DNA of 62,000 bases from Phoronis australis (Eukaryota > Phoronida > Phoronidae): positions 1 through 62,000 of the forward strand of contig NMRA01000335.1 of assembly GCA_002633005.1 (NCBI GenBank), written 5' to 3'. The position numbers were made by a program, and so were the translations under genes. The notes beneath the pieces are model-generated. The model did no database searches. It saw only the letters and a program-made list of their open reading frames with translations, and was not told where the DNA came from. How positions within the stretch are numbered: the stretch's first letter is position 1; each line of letters opens with the position of its first letter. Positions 19,771 through 31,224 of the stretch are shown here, piece by piece.

Positions 19771-22700
19771 GAGTAGATTAATTACCGCCATAGCTATGGT
19801 TACACAACATTAAAACACTGGTTATCGATATGTTGTGGCCACTAAATTGGTGTATTTTCGAACTGCAAATGAAATTGAATTTATCTTAAACAGGGTTAGA
19901 ACCACTTTTAACAGGCCAAAGAAATAGATAAAAGGTAACCCAAATAGACGTGTTATTGTTCTGTGGTACCCGTAGTGGAATAGTTTTAGCAGTCAGAAAC
20001 CAGCTCTACTTACCGTGGCTTTGTGCGCGGTTATCGCGACCAGCAGTTTTCAGATGAATTTTGATTGTGTCACCTTCAGAATTATATCAAAGCATTCCTG
20101 GATTGTAACATAATCATCTGTTTTTCTATTCACGTTTCTTTCACTTCCTAAATACGACTCAGTTCTTCGCCTGTTTCGTGGCTACCGCGAGAAGAAAGAC
20201 TACTCTCGTTTCCAACTACACACAAGTAAAAACTAGGTCTGTAGTTGACTTTTGAAGTCTTTCTTCAAATCACGACACTAACTTTAAGGCAGAGTCACTA
20301 CTGTTCTCGCGGGGAATAATGCATTTATCTGAAACATATTGACGTTTCCAACTTCTTAAAGCATCAACGTTTTCTATGTTCGTTAACAAACGGTAAAAAA
20401 TACCTAAAACACAGATGTTGTGTGCTGCGTCTCCAACTCCTGTCATCAGCTAGAATGCATCCTCATCGACAATTTCGGCCCCCCCCCCCTAATCTAGAAT
20501 CATCTCTGATGCCGGGTCCCCGAAGTTGATCAGACTTCGGTCAGTGCCACCTGTTGTCTCGCTGTAAGCATAGCCACGGCGACGCCTCGTCAGCTGATCT
20601 CACCACTGTCTCCACCAAATTCTTCCTTGACACTGTGCTGCTACCTCGGAGCTTCATCAACCTCCACTTCCTGCGATCAGTGTTGCTAACTGACTTTCAG
20701 TTCTTTCTAAGTCCAAATACGAGCCTTGAGTATCTTATCATGTCTCCACTTGTATTTTCCTTCCGCCTTCTTACAAGACGAAAAATCGTGCTGTAAAATG
20801 CAGCGTTCCCCACAACTTTAGCAAGAATCATCTTCAATTTTTGCCCATAACTTTTGGTTTGTCACACTAGGGAGTACATCATACATTGAACGCAGGAGAA
20901 AACTTCATCTGTACTGATCACTCGAAATTAGGTCGTTCGCTGTAGTGCTCCTACTGTGAACTCCTTCCCACGCCGTCCAGACGCCTTGCCTTCTCAAGCC
21001 CACAGCTTGAGAAAAGCGCTTCTCCACTTCCTGGTGACGCACTTCGTCCAACACCATTAAACGACGATCTTTCCCTCTAGTTGTCTTTCACTTCTTATAC
21101 TGTCTCATACCAAGGCCTTCACACCCTCGGGAAACTGCCCCTACCAAATCTTTATGACGAAGCCTGCACTCTGTTGATTCTACTTCCTCCTCTGAACTCC
21201 AGAAACGTCATTCTTTGCAACGCTGATATATTCATCTTTCGAGTACCGCAATGTCAGGAAAGTCCCACACTTAATGACTTTAAACTTTTCGACAATATAT
21301 CGTCTTGGTAGGCACTGTATTTTACTTCTCGAACCTGTCTGTAAATAGTTAAATCCAGACATGTTAGTGTCTAGGTTTTAGTAACACTTTGAGTGGTGGT
21401 AGACATTGGCCTGGGAGTCGTGACGTTGGACAAAAGAGCGTGGGACGCTTCACAACGAACCAGATTGATAACATGCCTAGACTCGATTTAGAGACCGTTA
21501 TCATCTGGAGTTGAAAATAAACAGAGGGTTTGTAATTAAAGCGTTGATTAGGTAAATCAACCAGGTTTTTTGGTCCTTGCCTCACCGAAACGAACATTCT
21601 TAAGTGCCGTTGCCTAGACTGAGCTCCGTAGACGCAAGAATATCGCGAAGGACCAGTGTCGTCACCTGCTGTACATGTACTTATAAACCCTGGCAATATT
21701 TCTTGAAGTATTTGGTGATTTGGCGTTTTCTCGAGATTCTCGCATCTACGGAACGCACGCCATAGAGGGGCCGGAGAAACTTAAATTAACGCAACAACAC
21801 GCAAGACTTAAAAAATTACGAATTTTTGAATCCTCGTTTTACGTGCTTTACTAGTGATCTCGCTGGATCATGAAACCTACAGGAGATAAGATATGTATGT
21901 GCCCCTAACATATGCCTACTTCCCTTGTTCATTTCTTCTCACGAATTATGCCATCAATTAAAGATCTTTCTCGGTGAGTCGGTGATCTCTCTTCTCCGGG
22001 CATTTTTTTTTTACCCGAGGATCCCGAAATAACTTGCTGAGAACTGTGAATTCTGATATTAGGTCTACTTTGATTCTTTTAAACGTTAATCGGCTAGTCG
22101 GTACTACATGTTTGAGCCGGCTAGTGGGGATGATCACTTGAAAAAACTGATGTCGTGCAACGCATTTTTTATAAAAAAAACAGTTTTGTGACTTTCTGGA
22201 ATAGCAAAGTTGCTAGGCAATATTGTGGCACAGACTTGTGCAAATGCACTGTTATATACATCTATGTTTTCCGTGAGGAAAAAATTGTGAGTACTTGTGT
22301 AAATGCTTATTTGTTGCTTGCTCGACGTTTTCTTAGCCTCAGGGATATGTGACATGTCTACAACAAGTCGCGAAATTTTGCAAGTGTCGACGAAGCTGTC
22401 CCGGAAAGGTCGAGCATGTTCGACTATAGGTGCAACTTTCTGACCGACACCTTGCGGAAGTGGAAAGAATGAGTGCATTTACGGACAAATAAAACATCAC
22501 ATTCACGTTACCAAAGTTACTCATTCTCACACTTTCATAATCTTGAACTATTTCGTTTTACACGGGTGTATTTGATACTTCTCTGAGACGCTCAGACCAT
22601 TTCACAAAATTTGATATTGACAACAGTTTTGGCAGCTTAAAGACTGGCCATCGAGGTTCACTCTTTGGTTATGAAATAATATCAACAAGTGCCATTAGTT

Positions 22701-23045
22701 GCACAATGACTCGAAATGTGTTTAAATTTACTTTGGGTATTTAAAAGGCCTACACTTACAATAATACGGAATTATAAAGCATCGGTACAGAAATAAACAT
22801 TTTCATAAAGTCCATATTATTACTTTTATTCCTTAAATTCACAGACAACCACTTTCTTCTAGATTGGCGTTGTCTATCAAAACTCGGTCTTGCAAATCAA
22901 TATCTTTGTCTTTGTGAATGTGTAACAGAGCTAGTGATGACGACCGTCCGTCATTCCATTTCCATTTTTGTCTAAGACGCACGTGCGTATTTGCGTACAC
23001 GATTGCTAGGCCTCTGTTTTATGAGGAGGCTATGGGGTAAAGCAG
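19771..23045. other. About 3.3 kb without a recognised gene
   Basis: Several frames of 60-115 codons occur on both strands, but none shows a domain, a repeat or splice sites in a sensible arrangement. Short runs of C (near 20482) and T are the only simple sequence. Upstream exons of the polycystin-like gene could lie here unrecognised. Confidence 0.4.
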
Positions 23046-23246
23046 GATGTATGTTTCGTTCCAGATACGTTGCAGTGCAAGCGTCCCACTGCCTCTGTGT
23101 CAATTCATCAGACGCACCGATCACGTTACCGAAGAGTGACTGCACCGTAAAATGCAAATCCGGCTCTAATTGTCCCGAGCAAACTGCATTAATGTATAAA
23201 TCACAGAAGATGTTCGGCAGGCTGGAGCAACTTCATCTTAGCTACG
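23046..23246 (+). CDS. Candidate WSC-domain exon of the polycystin-like gene
   Basis: The frame reads CMFRSRYVAVQASHCLCV, a run with APITLPKSDCTVKCKSG, then NCPEQTALMYKS. This matches the second half of a WSC carbohydrate-binding domain in cysteine pattern and in the final Tyr. The acceptor after AAAGCAG gives phase 1; the donor CTACG|GTTTGT gives phase 1 out, matching the phase of the exon at 29679. WSC precedes PKD in human polycystin-1, which supports the link. Weak points are the purine-rich acceptor region and the 6.4-kb intron to the next exon. An alternative acceptor is at 23065. The first half of WSC was not found upstream. Confidence 0.48.
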
Positions 23247-24699
23247 GTTTGTTTTGGAATAGTTAACTGCAATCGTCAAGTAATTAACACACCGCTATTA
23301 AGTCACATCGAAGTTAAAAGTATCAACTCAGTGGCGGTCAACATTTTCGTTGCAGTCAGTTATTGCAATTCGACATTGGTATAATCATGTGTAATTCAAA
23401 CTTGATTGAAAACACGACTGTACTGTGTGCTGGCCCAAATTGTTACAATGTCCCGAATTGTCACAATTTTGAAGTTGTTACAATCAGCGCTGCAGACTCA
23501 AATTGTCACAATTTGCCAAATAGGTCAAAGGTCACTAAGTGCGAGCATAAATTTTGAGCTAGAGACATTTACGTATGTGATTAGTATATGAAAATAAGTT
23601 TCAATACCAAATCTTATGTCATTTGGTTTTCTTATCGGTCATTGGGTGCGTTTGTCTTCTTAATTGGCAGATTAAAATCTGTGATTCTCAGCATTGTCTA
23701 CATTTCTTGTTTAATTTACTGATGTAATACTATGACTCATGGTGCACCGCAAAGGTTCAATTGGTGCAAATGTTGTCAAATTTTGAAAATGCTACTTGTC
23801 CTACAGTTTCAATGACTAAATTTTCCACGTCAATGTACAGGTGTAAGACAACGTGCCAATTACAGACACAATGTTTCTAATACATTCAATAAGACAAAAA
23901 GATTTGACAGGTTTGCTTAATCCAAGCATAAATTTGAGCAAGACAATTAAAATTTCCGTGAACGGGTTGAGCATGCACACAAGTTTTGTTCCTAACTTTG
24001 AAGTCATCAGGTGCACTTTCTTATGAAATTTCCGTCTTTTCCAATCAGATGACTTATATTATACTGCGTCTCCGTTACTCAGCCTTATCCATTTATATGA
24101 GGAAATTAGTGAAAAGGTCATCTAACTTTCAAAATATTTCTCCATAGTTTTCAACTCTGCTGCAGAGGTGCCAGTAATTTGTGTATTTCAATTATTACTT
24201 TTTCAGGGTATCCAATCATTCAATCGGATTTCCAAGTCGATTTTTGCAAACGTAAAATCCATTCCTTACGAGGACGCTTCCTCTGAAGTCTCGAACTTTC
24301 ATTCAACTCGTAATCTAGTGCGTCTACGGTTGGACGTCTATGATCGCAGCATTGCGCACACTTTTTCTTTTATTGTTCTGCTATGGCTCATGAGGAAAGG
24401 GAAATGGCCAATTGGTGCAAATTGAGGGCCATTAAATTTCACAAATATGAACTTATCAATGGAGTTGTGCAGCAGCGTGTCGTTTTATCTTCCTTAGTTT
24501 TCTTGCTCTATTTTCGCGTCTTAGCTTCTGGACTGTAAATAGTAATAGAAGCATTTCCCCGTGTTGGAAAATAACGGTGGAAACTGTGCTGCTTTTCAGA
24601 TCTTGAGGTAAGAACTGTACCGCAAAAAGCAGATTTTACGACACGGCCGACGACGACGTAGAGTACCTTGAACCGACAACCGGCTCAGTTAAAAAACCC
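23247..24699. other. Probable intron sequence, no gene seen
   Basis: AT-rich sequence. Around 23430-23520 the text repeats AATTGT(C/T)ACAAT-like words five times, a weak local repetition. No domain-bearing frame was found. Confidence 0.4.
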
Positions 24700-25690
24700 A
24701 TACTCGTTATAAGGTCTTAATTTCCTGTAAAGATCTTAGCTCTCAGTGTAGATATACTATATGCATCCATAACGAAACGTTTTCGTTGGATTTGAGTTAT
24801 AGATATTTGAATGATTTTGCTGGCCAGGAACACTACCTATACATGATGACTCAGATTGAAACTTCAGCGAGGCTCCAAAATAGCCGCCTGATCACCGTGC
24901 GCGGGAATTTTCATCGGTAATTCTTTTCTGTTTTTAGAGCAGTAAAACTGCTTTTTCAGGAACGACGTCTTGGGTTGATGATTTGGGTAACCCAAATTAA
25001 AGAGCTCAATCAAATTTGGCGTTGCACACGCGAATATGAGACTGCTCACCAACCATAAGGTGCGTCTTCTACCGCTAAATACAGCCTCCAACGTGGTATA
25101 TGGATTGGCTCTACTTCCCCAAATTTCATAGCTGAAAACGTGATGTATACAAAATCCGTATTTTCGCTTATATGGGATAAGTAGTTTTATACGATGTAAA
25201 TACGGGCAATCAATACGCCGTAAAATATGCTGCGAAGTACGGGAAACTGAGACAATTTGTATACAACGGTAGAAGGGCCGTATTTCACGGTTGGTGTGCA
25301 GTCTCCTGGTGGAGTAAACTCGCGTGAACGACACGACGAGAATTTGATTTGGATTACCTTAAATAATGATCCAATTAGGTGTCGTTCCTGAAAAAGCAGT
25401 TAACTGACCTAAAACAATGAGCTTTCAGCAAAGATTTACCGATGGAAATTCCGACGCACGGTGTTCAGGCGACTAATTTTAGGCCTCGCTGGTTTTGTTC
25501 TGGGTCCTCATAAATACATGCAGGTCAATTATTTGTGCATAGTATCTACAAAACAATATCGGACGAAAACCTAGTTCAAATCAAACGAAAAAGTTTTGTT
25601 ATGGATGCATATATTATATGTGCACCAAGATATTTACAGGAAATTTGAGACCTATTATCGAGTTACTGACCCGATCGTATCCTCGCATCC
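24700..25690. mobile_element. Long imperfect fold-back (inverted-repeat) element
   Basis: About 24700-24990 reappears inverted at about 25360-25690. Paired landmarks: TGCTTTTTCAGGAACGAC (24950) with GTCGTTCCTGAAAAAGCAG (25380); ATCACCGTGCGCGGGAATTT (24890) with a diverged inverse near 25440-25470; ATGCATCCATAACGAAACG (24760) with an inverse near 25595-25610; and TTTCCTGTAAAGAT (24720) with ATATTTACAGGAAA (25630). Arms are roughly 300 bp and clearly diverged, around a 370-bp centre. No transposase is seen. Fold-back DNA transposons have this shape. Confidence 0.72.
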
Positions 25691-26431
25691 TTCGTCGGCT
25701 CTCCCTCGCTGATGGTTGATTTGTGCGATACAGTCCATACCTCCAGTTCTGCAAATCAGCATAGTTTTCACCGTTATTTACAGTGCCGTGGTCATCAAGG
25801 GGAAGATTTCTATTACTCTTTCAATTCCAGATTTTCAAAACATATACTTATCGAAAATACATTTACGTGAACGGAAATTACCGGAAATTCAAGGTACAAG
25901 AAGAAAATAGACTTGGCATGTCGGGCCGTCACACGGCAACAGACATGTAAAGGCTCATGCGGCGCCCATTTTCAGTTAACTGGACGTTACTAAGTCAATT
26001 ATTAGACGTTTGTCATTCACTGTATGGAATTTCCTACACTTCTTGAAGGCATGCGCGCAGACACTTGACTGGCAACCCTGAGAGCATAAGTGACGTGGCA
26101 TCTCGTGGAGAGTTGACTTACTGGTTTCGTCATGTTTTTCTCTAAATTTTGGCATTTTTAGCGCAAATGATCGAAATGCTCTAAGCGTGATTAAAAACAG
26201 ACAGAAAAAGTACTTCATGTATTTAAAACAGCCATACTAGAACTACTACCTTCGTATTAGTCGATTAGCCACCATAGGTCCTCACGCAAATGTTATTGTA
26301 TGGAAGCCTTGTCCTTATAATACATTTTACATTACACCTTTACAGGAATAAAATTTCACCACATTTGCTCTTGAAATATATAAAGCCAGCATTTTAGTTC
26401 ACAAATATCATGGCATTTGAAATAATTTAAA

Positions 26432-27361
26432 GGAGAATGTCACCCAGAAAACCACCTATTTTGTATGAGTTTAAATCGAGTAGTTCCACTCGATTACAGC
26501 AAGTACAGTTCTTTTACCTGACACATGACGGCAGACGGAAGTTTTGAAATTAGCCAATGACGTAATCGGTTCGAACGTAGTTTGTTCAACAGTTCACAAC
26601 ACGCCTACTGGTGTCAGCTTATCGCTTGAATTCATCGTTTTATGGTGTCAGTGAGCTAAGTGCAAGATAATGAAACGAATGACGCTTGCGTTTGCTGCCA
26701 CGAATTCCCGCAAGTGAAACGAATTCTTGGAGAAGCGCAGACGTGTCTAACGGACCATCCCGATTTTGCACCGCATCTTAGAAGGTGTGCTTACGAAGTT
26801 TTTTTACGGCTGAGAAAAAGAACTGGCGAAAACATCCTACATCCAGAGGACCAAGCATAAGCCTGACGAACGAGCCAGTCATCAAACAGGTTACATGAAA
26901 CGTTATTTTCTCACGCCTTGAATTAATTGTAATTGTTTATGTTTTCCTGACCAACTACAATTCTCCATAATCGAAAACTGATCAACAACCGATCCGACGA
27001 TATGCAGGCCACTGACAGACACGGAGAAGTTTCACGGCCTCATACTTGGTACGAACGGCTTACCTTTCATTCTTCACTACCACGAGTCACTTCCGAAACA
27101 TTATGGGCTCTCGGGGAAATCGAAAAAACGATATATCCGCTTTCCTCGCAGCTTCATAGTTCGCACAAGCAGGAAAGATACACGAGTCCATAGCGGCACT
27201 CACTCTGCCGAAGAACCACTGACGTTGCTGCGTCGTTTCTAATCTTCCTCACAGGTTAACGCGACACCTCTCGGCGAGGTAAGATCGACCGTGTACGAGG
27301 TGATGTGCATATAGAGCGATTAAGGAGGTAAAAAGATTAATTAAATCGGGTGGCATTCTCC
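26432..27361 (+). mobile_element. 930-bp element with terminal inverted repeats and TTAAA target duplication
   Basis: The left end GGAGAATGTCACCC and the right end GGGTGGCATTCTCC are inverse with one mismatch over 14 bases. TTAAA flanks both sides (26427-26431 and 27362-27366). Target duplications containing TTAA are typical of piggyBac and Kolobok DNA transposons; which one applies is not decided by this copy. The body holds a P2X7 C-terminal-like frame at 26660-26860 but no recognisable transposase, so the copy is non-autonomous or internally deleted. It lies in the presumed large intron between 23246 and 29679. Confidence 0.7.
26660..26860 (+). pseudogene. Fragment resembling the P2X7 intracellular C-terminal domain
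   Basis: A 66-codon frame without an ATG start reads DACVCCHEFPQVKR, then CLTDHPDF, then RRCAYEVFLRLRKRTGEN. The CxCC cluster followed by C(I/L)TxHPxF and an alpha-helical tail matches the zinc-binding C-terminal domain named after the P2X7 receptor. In invertebrate genomes this domain also occurs alone in multi-copy predicted proteins. The upstream CxCxxC part and the downstream arginine-rich end are absent, and a TAA precedes the frame directly. It sits within the TIR element and may be its cargo or the relic of its own ORF. Confidence 0.5.
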
Positions 27362-27366
27362 TTAAA

Positions 27367-28980
27367 CTACTCTGGCATCATCCGCCATATTCTTCAGTAA
27401 ATTTCTGCGCACGTAGAAAATGTTAGTAGTCTAAGGTTTGTTTGATTGATTCATGATTGATTCTGTGATCAAGCACCATAAAATAGATTATTCTGATGTC
27501 GTTATGGATACCATTAATGAAAATTCTACTTGTGCATATAGCTGCGGTAACCAACCACAGATAACTATTTTGAAGTTTGTTCCTATGCTTCTATGGTCAG
27601 TTACTTTAATGAAACCAGTTTGCAAGTTGGTGTTTGGTTCATTTGCATACTATATGCAAATAAAGCTCGTCATTATTAAAAAATCTACTTATGGATGTAG
27701 CTGCGGTACGAAGCACCGTCGGTAAATACTACTGATGTTTGCACACATTTTTATATAGTAAGTGAAATCAGTTTTCAGGTTGCCGCGTGATCAATTTGCA
27801 TAATGTTCGCAAATAGAGGCCACCACTGTTGAAAATGCTGTTTATGCTCGCAACTTCTTTACGGGGATTACGTGTAAATTATTATTTTCACATTTGCATC
27901 CTTGCTTTTGTGGTCATCCCCCTGTATCATGGTTACCTAACCCTAAGCAGCATAAAACAGTAAACAATAAATTTCATGCGCGCACCCAGAGGGATCGGGG
28001 GCTCATTCGTCCCCCCATTTGGCGAAGTGGCCAAAAGGTCCGCCTCAGAGAAACAAAAAGTCCGAGAAAACGATTCAAAAGTCCACGAAAAAGAGGCGTG
28101 GATGCTCTGAACGTGGTTCCCCGTTTTTCTTTTTTAGTAAAAGGTTTCTTCCCTCATGCTCTCAGACTAAGACTCCAGTTCCGGAGATCAGATTCCGAAG
28201 CCCAGCCTAGAAGTGCAGCCATAAAATCTAGTCCTCAACACTGGGGTTCGATTATCATGTATGAAGCATTCGATGAGTGTATGAAGCTCAGGTTTGGGGG
28301 TGAGGGGATTTGGTTTGGTGTCTCATGGTTCAGGACCAGGGGTACGGTGATCATAGCTGGATTTGAGAGAGACGGTCATGGCATTGTTTCCACCACTGGG
28401 TTATGTAAGCAGCGAGGTCATTACTGCATATAGATAATCAGTTATAATCAGCCGGCGACCATTTAATGAAGCAAGCAAGATAACTTCAGGATGTGGATGG
28501 CATGACGGCTTGTACATTGTGTGTAAAACCATTAGCACTAAAAATGGACGGCGGTAGGTGAGTTTGTTGAAAGGAGAAAGGTATAGTCTAACTTTTTAAC
28601 AATATTGTGAGATATCCCAATTACAAGGGTGACACTTTCAGTAGGTGGTGATGAACTCCTTATTTCCGTTAATTATGCCACCAAATTCCGTATTCAAATT
28701 TTTCTGTTATTTTGCGAAAGCTGACAATTCGATCCCCACACCAACAGTACATTTTTGTAAACTATTTCAGATCTTGTTTGAGATAGTACAATCACGTAGA
28801 AGTCTTCCAGTTTCAAGGAGTTGTTACTAGGTTTACGTAGTCCTAGTGTGGACACTATTTGCGCTGGGGTAACTTGTTGACACACGTGTGAAAAATCATC
28901 CTACCTTATCGTGGCAGGATGACTTGTTATTGGGTAGTTTTCCCCAGCCCAAGTCGTAGTGTGGAAGCAAACCTGGCGTG
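27367..28980. other. Probable intron sequence, no gene seen
   Basis: Includes a frame of 179 codons (27894-28433) with arginine/serine-rich low-complexity sequence around 28030-28110. No domain is recognised and the region has mobile-element character (GGGGGCTCATTCGTCCCCCC). Not called as coding. Confidence 0.4.
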
Positions 28981-29121
28981 CGTTCAGTAGACGCTGGGAC
29001 CTACGCTAGGACCTAGCTAAAATCTAGTCAAGGTCACATGTTCTCATTTAAAATACACGGCAATATCTCCCGTAATCTCGCGAAGTCTTGCTTTTTTGTG
29101 AGGTCCTTGCGTTACTGAACG
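28981..29121. mobile_element. Small inverted-repeat element (copy 1 of a family)
   Basis: The left end CGTTCAGTAGACGC and the right end GCGTTACTGAACG are inverted. The interior carries CGTAATCTCGCGAAGTCTTG and GAGGTCCTTGCG, shared with the better preserved copy at 33282-33527. Fragments of the same family occur near 33130-33250, 37490-37560, 43180-43290 and 59940-60080. Confidence 0.6.
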
Positions 29122-29678
29122 AGAGGCTGATGAGCATCTATTCATTTACTCACATATGGGCGTTTAATCATGTTTGCGCCATATTTGTCGGACACGTGTA
29201 GCAGGATGTGTAGTGTGGATGCTCGGCTAAGCGCGTGTAAGGGCAAACTTACATGCGACAGCCTGAAAACTCTTTTCGTTTAATTAATTGACCACGGCTG
29301 ATACTGCGGCCTTAATTTACATAACTCATGCAAATTCACGTCATATCTATATGCAAACAAGCGAAATAAATTCGGTGTCCATAGAAACATAGGTAGAAAC
29401 ATCGAAATGACCTGCTTGCAGTGCTTGTTACTGTATAATCAAAGACCGAATTTTGCGTAAGTGCCGCCTTGACCTAAATATTTAGAAAAGCTCAAAACTG
29501 ACAAGATTACAAAAAAATTGTTCATGATGCAACGGAAGTACTTTATACTACTACCAAATTCTAGGAACCAATTTTGGGTTACTTGACTCATATGCCGTAG
29601 TTACCGTGAGTTGTCTTGAATAAGCAGATTGTAAAAAGACATTTGCGTGGTGGTTAGATATGGATCTTTCATTTGTAG

Positions 29679-29935
29679 ACCGCAAGCCAGTCTATACTGG
29701 AGAAGCTTTCACTCTCAGCGTCACCACCTGCTGCGCTTCGTTCCTTATAGCCATGTATGCTGTCATCCCCGGTCAGCTAATCAACAAAAAGCCACTGGTC
29801 CTTCACCAAATCCCGGTCAAAGGGAACGCTTCGTTCAATCTTCTTTTGAACAACCCGGGACCGGTAACTGCAACGGTTTACGCAGCAGCATTCACAGGCA
29901 TAGTCGAGCTTATTAGTGAAGAGGTTACACTTGAG
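29679..29935 (+). CDS. Polycystin-like exon: PKD-like module
   Basis: Acceptor TTTCATTTGTAG, phase 1 in; donor CTTGAG|GTAATT, phase 0 out. It encodes 85 residues with KPVYTGEAFTLSV at the start and GPVTATVYAAAFTGI with VTLE at the end, the two conserved edges of a PKD (Ig-like) fold. The WDFGDG signature is absent. The frame joins directly to the exon at 33887, giving VTLE-VKVRANPY. The intervening intron holds the HECT pseudogene and small inverted-repeat elements. Confidence 0.72.
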
Positions 29936-31224
29936 GTAATTACAATCTGTTGGCGCTGAGCTGAAGTAGGAAACTTATACCCAGTTTACAGCTGGGACTT
30001 TGAATCGAACTAAACCCTGTTTGTGGCAAAAGTCATTCTATTGAACTAGTGTTAACGCTACCGGATTTGCTGTAACCGGCTCAAGGCGAAGCCGCTTGAG
30101 GTGGTGATTTCAAGCAGAATCTGGCAAATATAATTCACTGAGACTGAGCCTACGTGCATGTCTATCTCAAAACTGCCTCCAAGCCAGGTATAAACCTAGA
30201 TTTTATTATTTTTGGCACTGCAAATTGGCCGTGGCTGCAGCCTAACAATCCAACTACCCGACATTTTATAAAAGAAGTTCTTGACTGGAAAAAGAGAAGT
30301 CAGTTTGCATACACAAGATTCTTCCAGCAGACGGCGCAGCGTCTAACCTGTTTCGGTCCTGGTAGTATACCCGGTCGGAATAAATCTCCTCTGTAGTGTA
30401 AACGCAGAGACGTGGTGGCTTGTAGCGATATAACCTGACTACAAGCAAGTCAATCCGGAACTATTGTGTAAACAGGGTATGAGTGAGTACTTTTACCTGA
30501 AAAGATACTTTTTTAATCCATTACTTACAAATACACACGTTTCATGAGCACAACTGTAAAAAACGAATTTTTATGGACTAAATAGTTGCACATTTGAAAC
30601 ACCTGCGTAAACAACATCACGGAATGCTGTCTCCAGCGGTAGATGTTGTTCATTTATCTACCGCAGGTATCAAGGTAAACTTAGATATTACTTTTCAGTA
30701 CCGTTATAACAGTTTCGCTCAAGTTATTAAAAAGTAGTTTGATTTTAAATAGTATTCATATTTGGTAGAGCTCAGCCAGCTGTTTCAAAAATATCATTTT
30801 CAATTGAAAACCCCTTTACAAATGCCCTTTAATACGGCGGCCATTAGTACCAGAACAAAATTGAATATGTTATTATGGATTGCCAAATAGTTATTGCGGA
30901 TTGCTAATATGTTATCTCCATGATAGCAAGTAGCAGCACATATTAATAAAAACACCGGTGGACTTACATCGACTTGACATGTTTCGGCAGAAGAAAAAAA
31001 AAACATTGGCCACCTTGCTAGGCCCAACAATAAATAATGATACACAGAGTGTGAGTTACAGGGGAGTACCAACAGACTTGACTAACAATGACAACATGTG
31101 TTCTGCCAGTTGGCTAGAATTGAGACTGGGCTTACAGCAACTGAACAAAAATTTTCATCTCCTTTGTTGTTTCTGCTTGGTCTGTTATAATATGTTATCC
31201 CTGGCCTGAGGTATTACAACCAGT
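29936..31224. other. Intron, first part
   Basis: No coding signal of its own. Around 30606-30666 the words ACCTGCG and CGCAGGT, with CAACATC and GATGTTG inside them, can pair into a loose hairpin. Near 30830-31050 the sequence is AT-rich with an A9 run. Confidence 0.45.

Noticed and set aside
24864-25334. 156-codon minus-strand frame
   Set aside because: It covers one arm and the centre of the fold-back element, shows no domain, and has an arginine-rich composition typical of chance frames.
27894-28433. 179-codon plus-strand frame
   Set aside because: Low-complexity basic stretch and no recognisable domain; no splice phase compatible with the neighbouring polycystin exon was evident.
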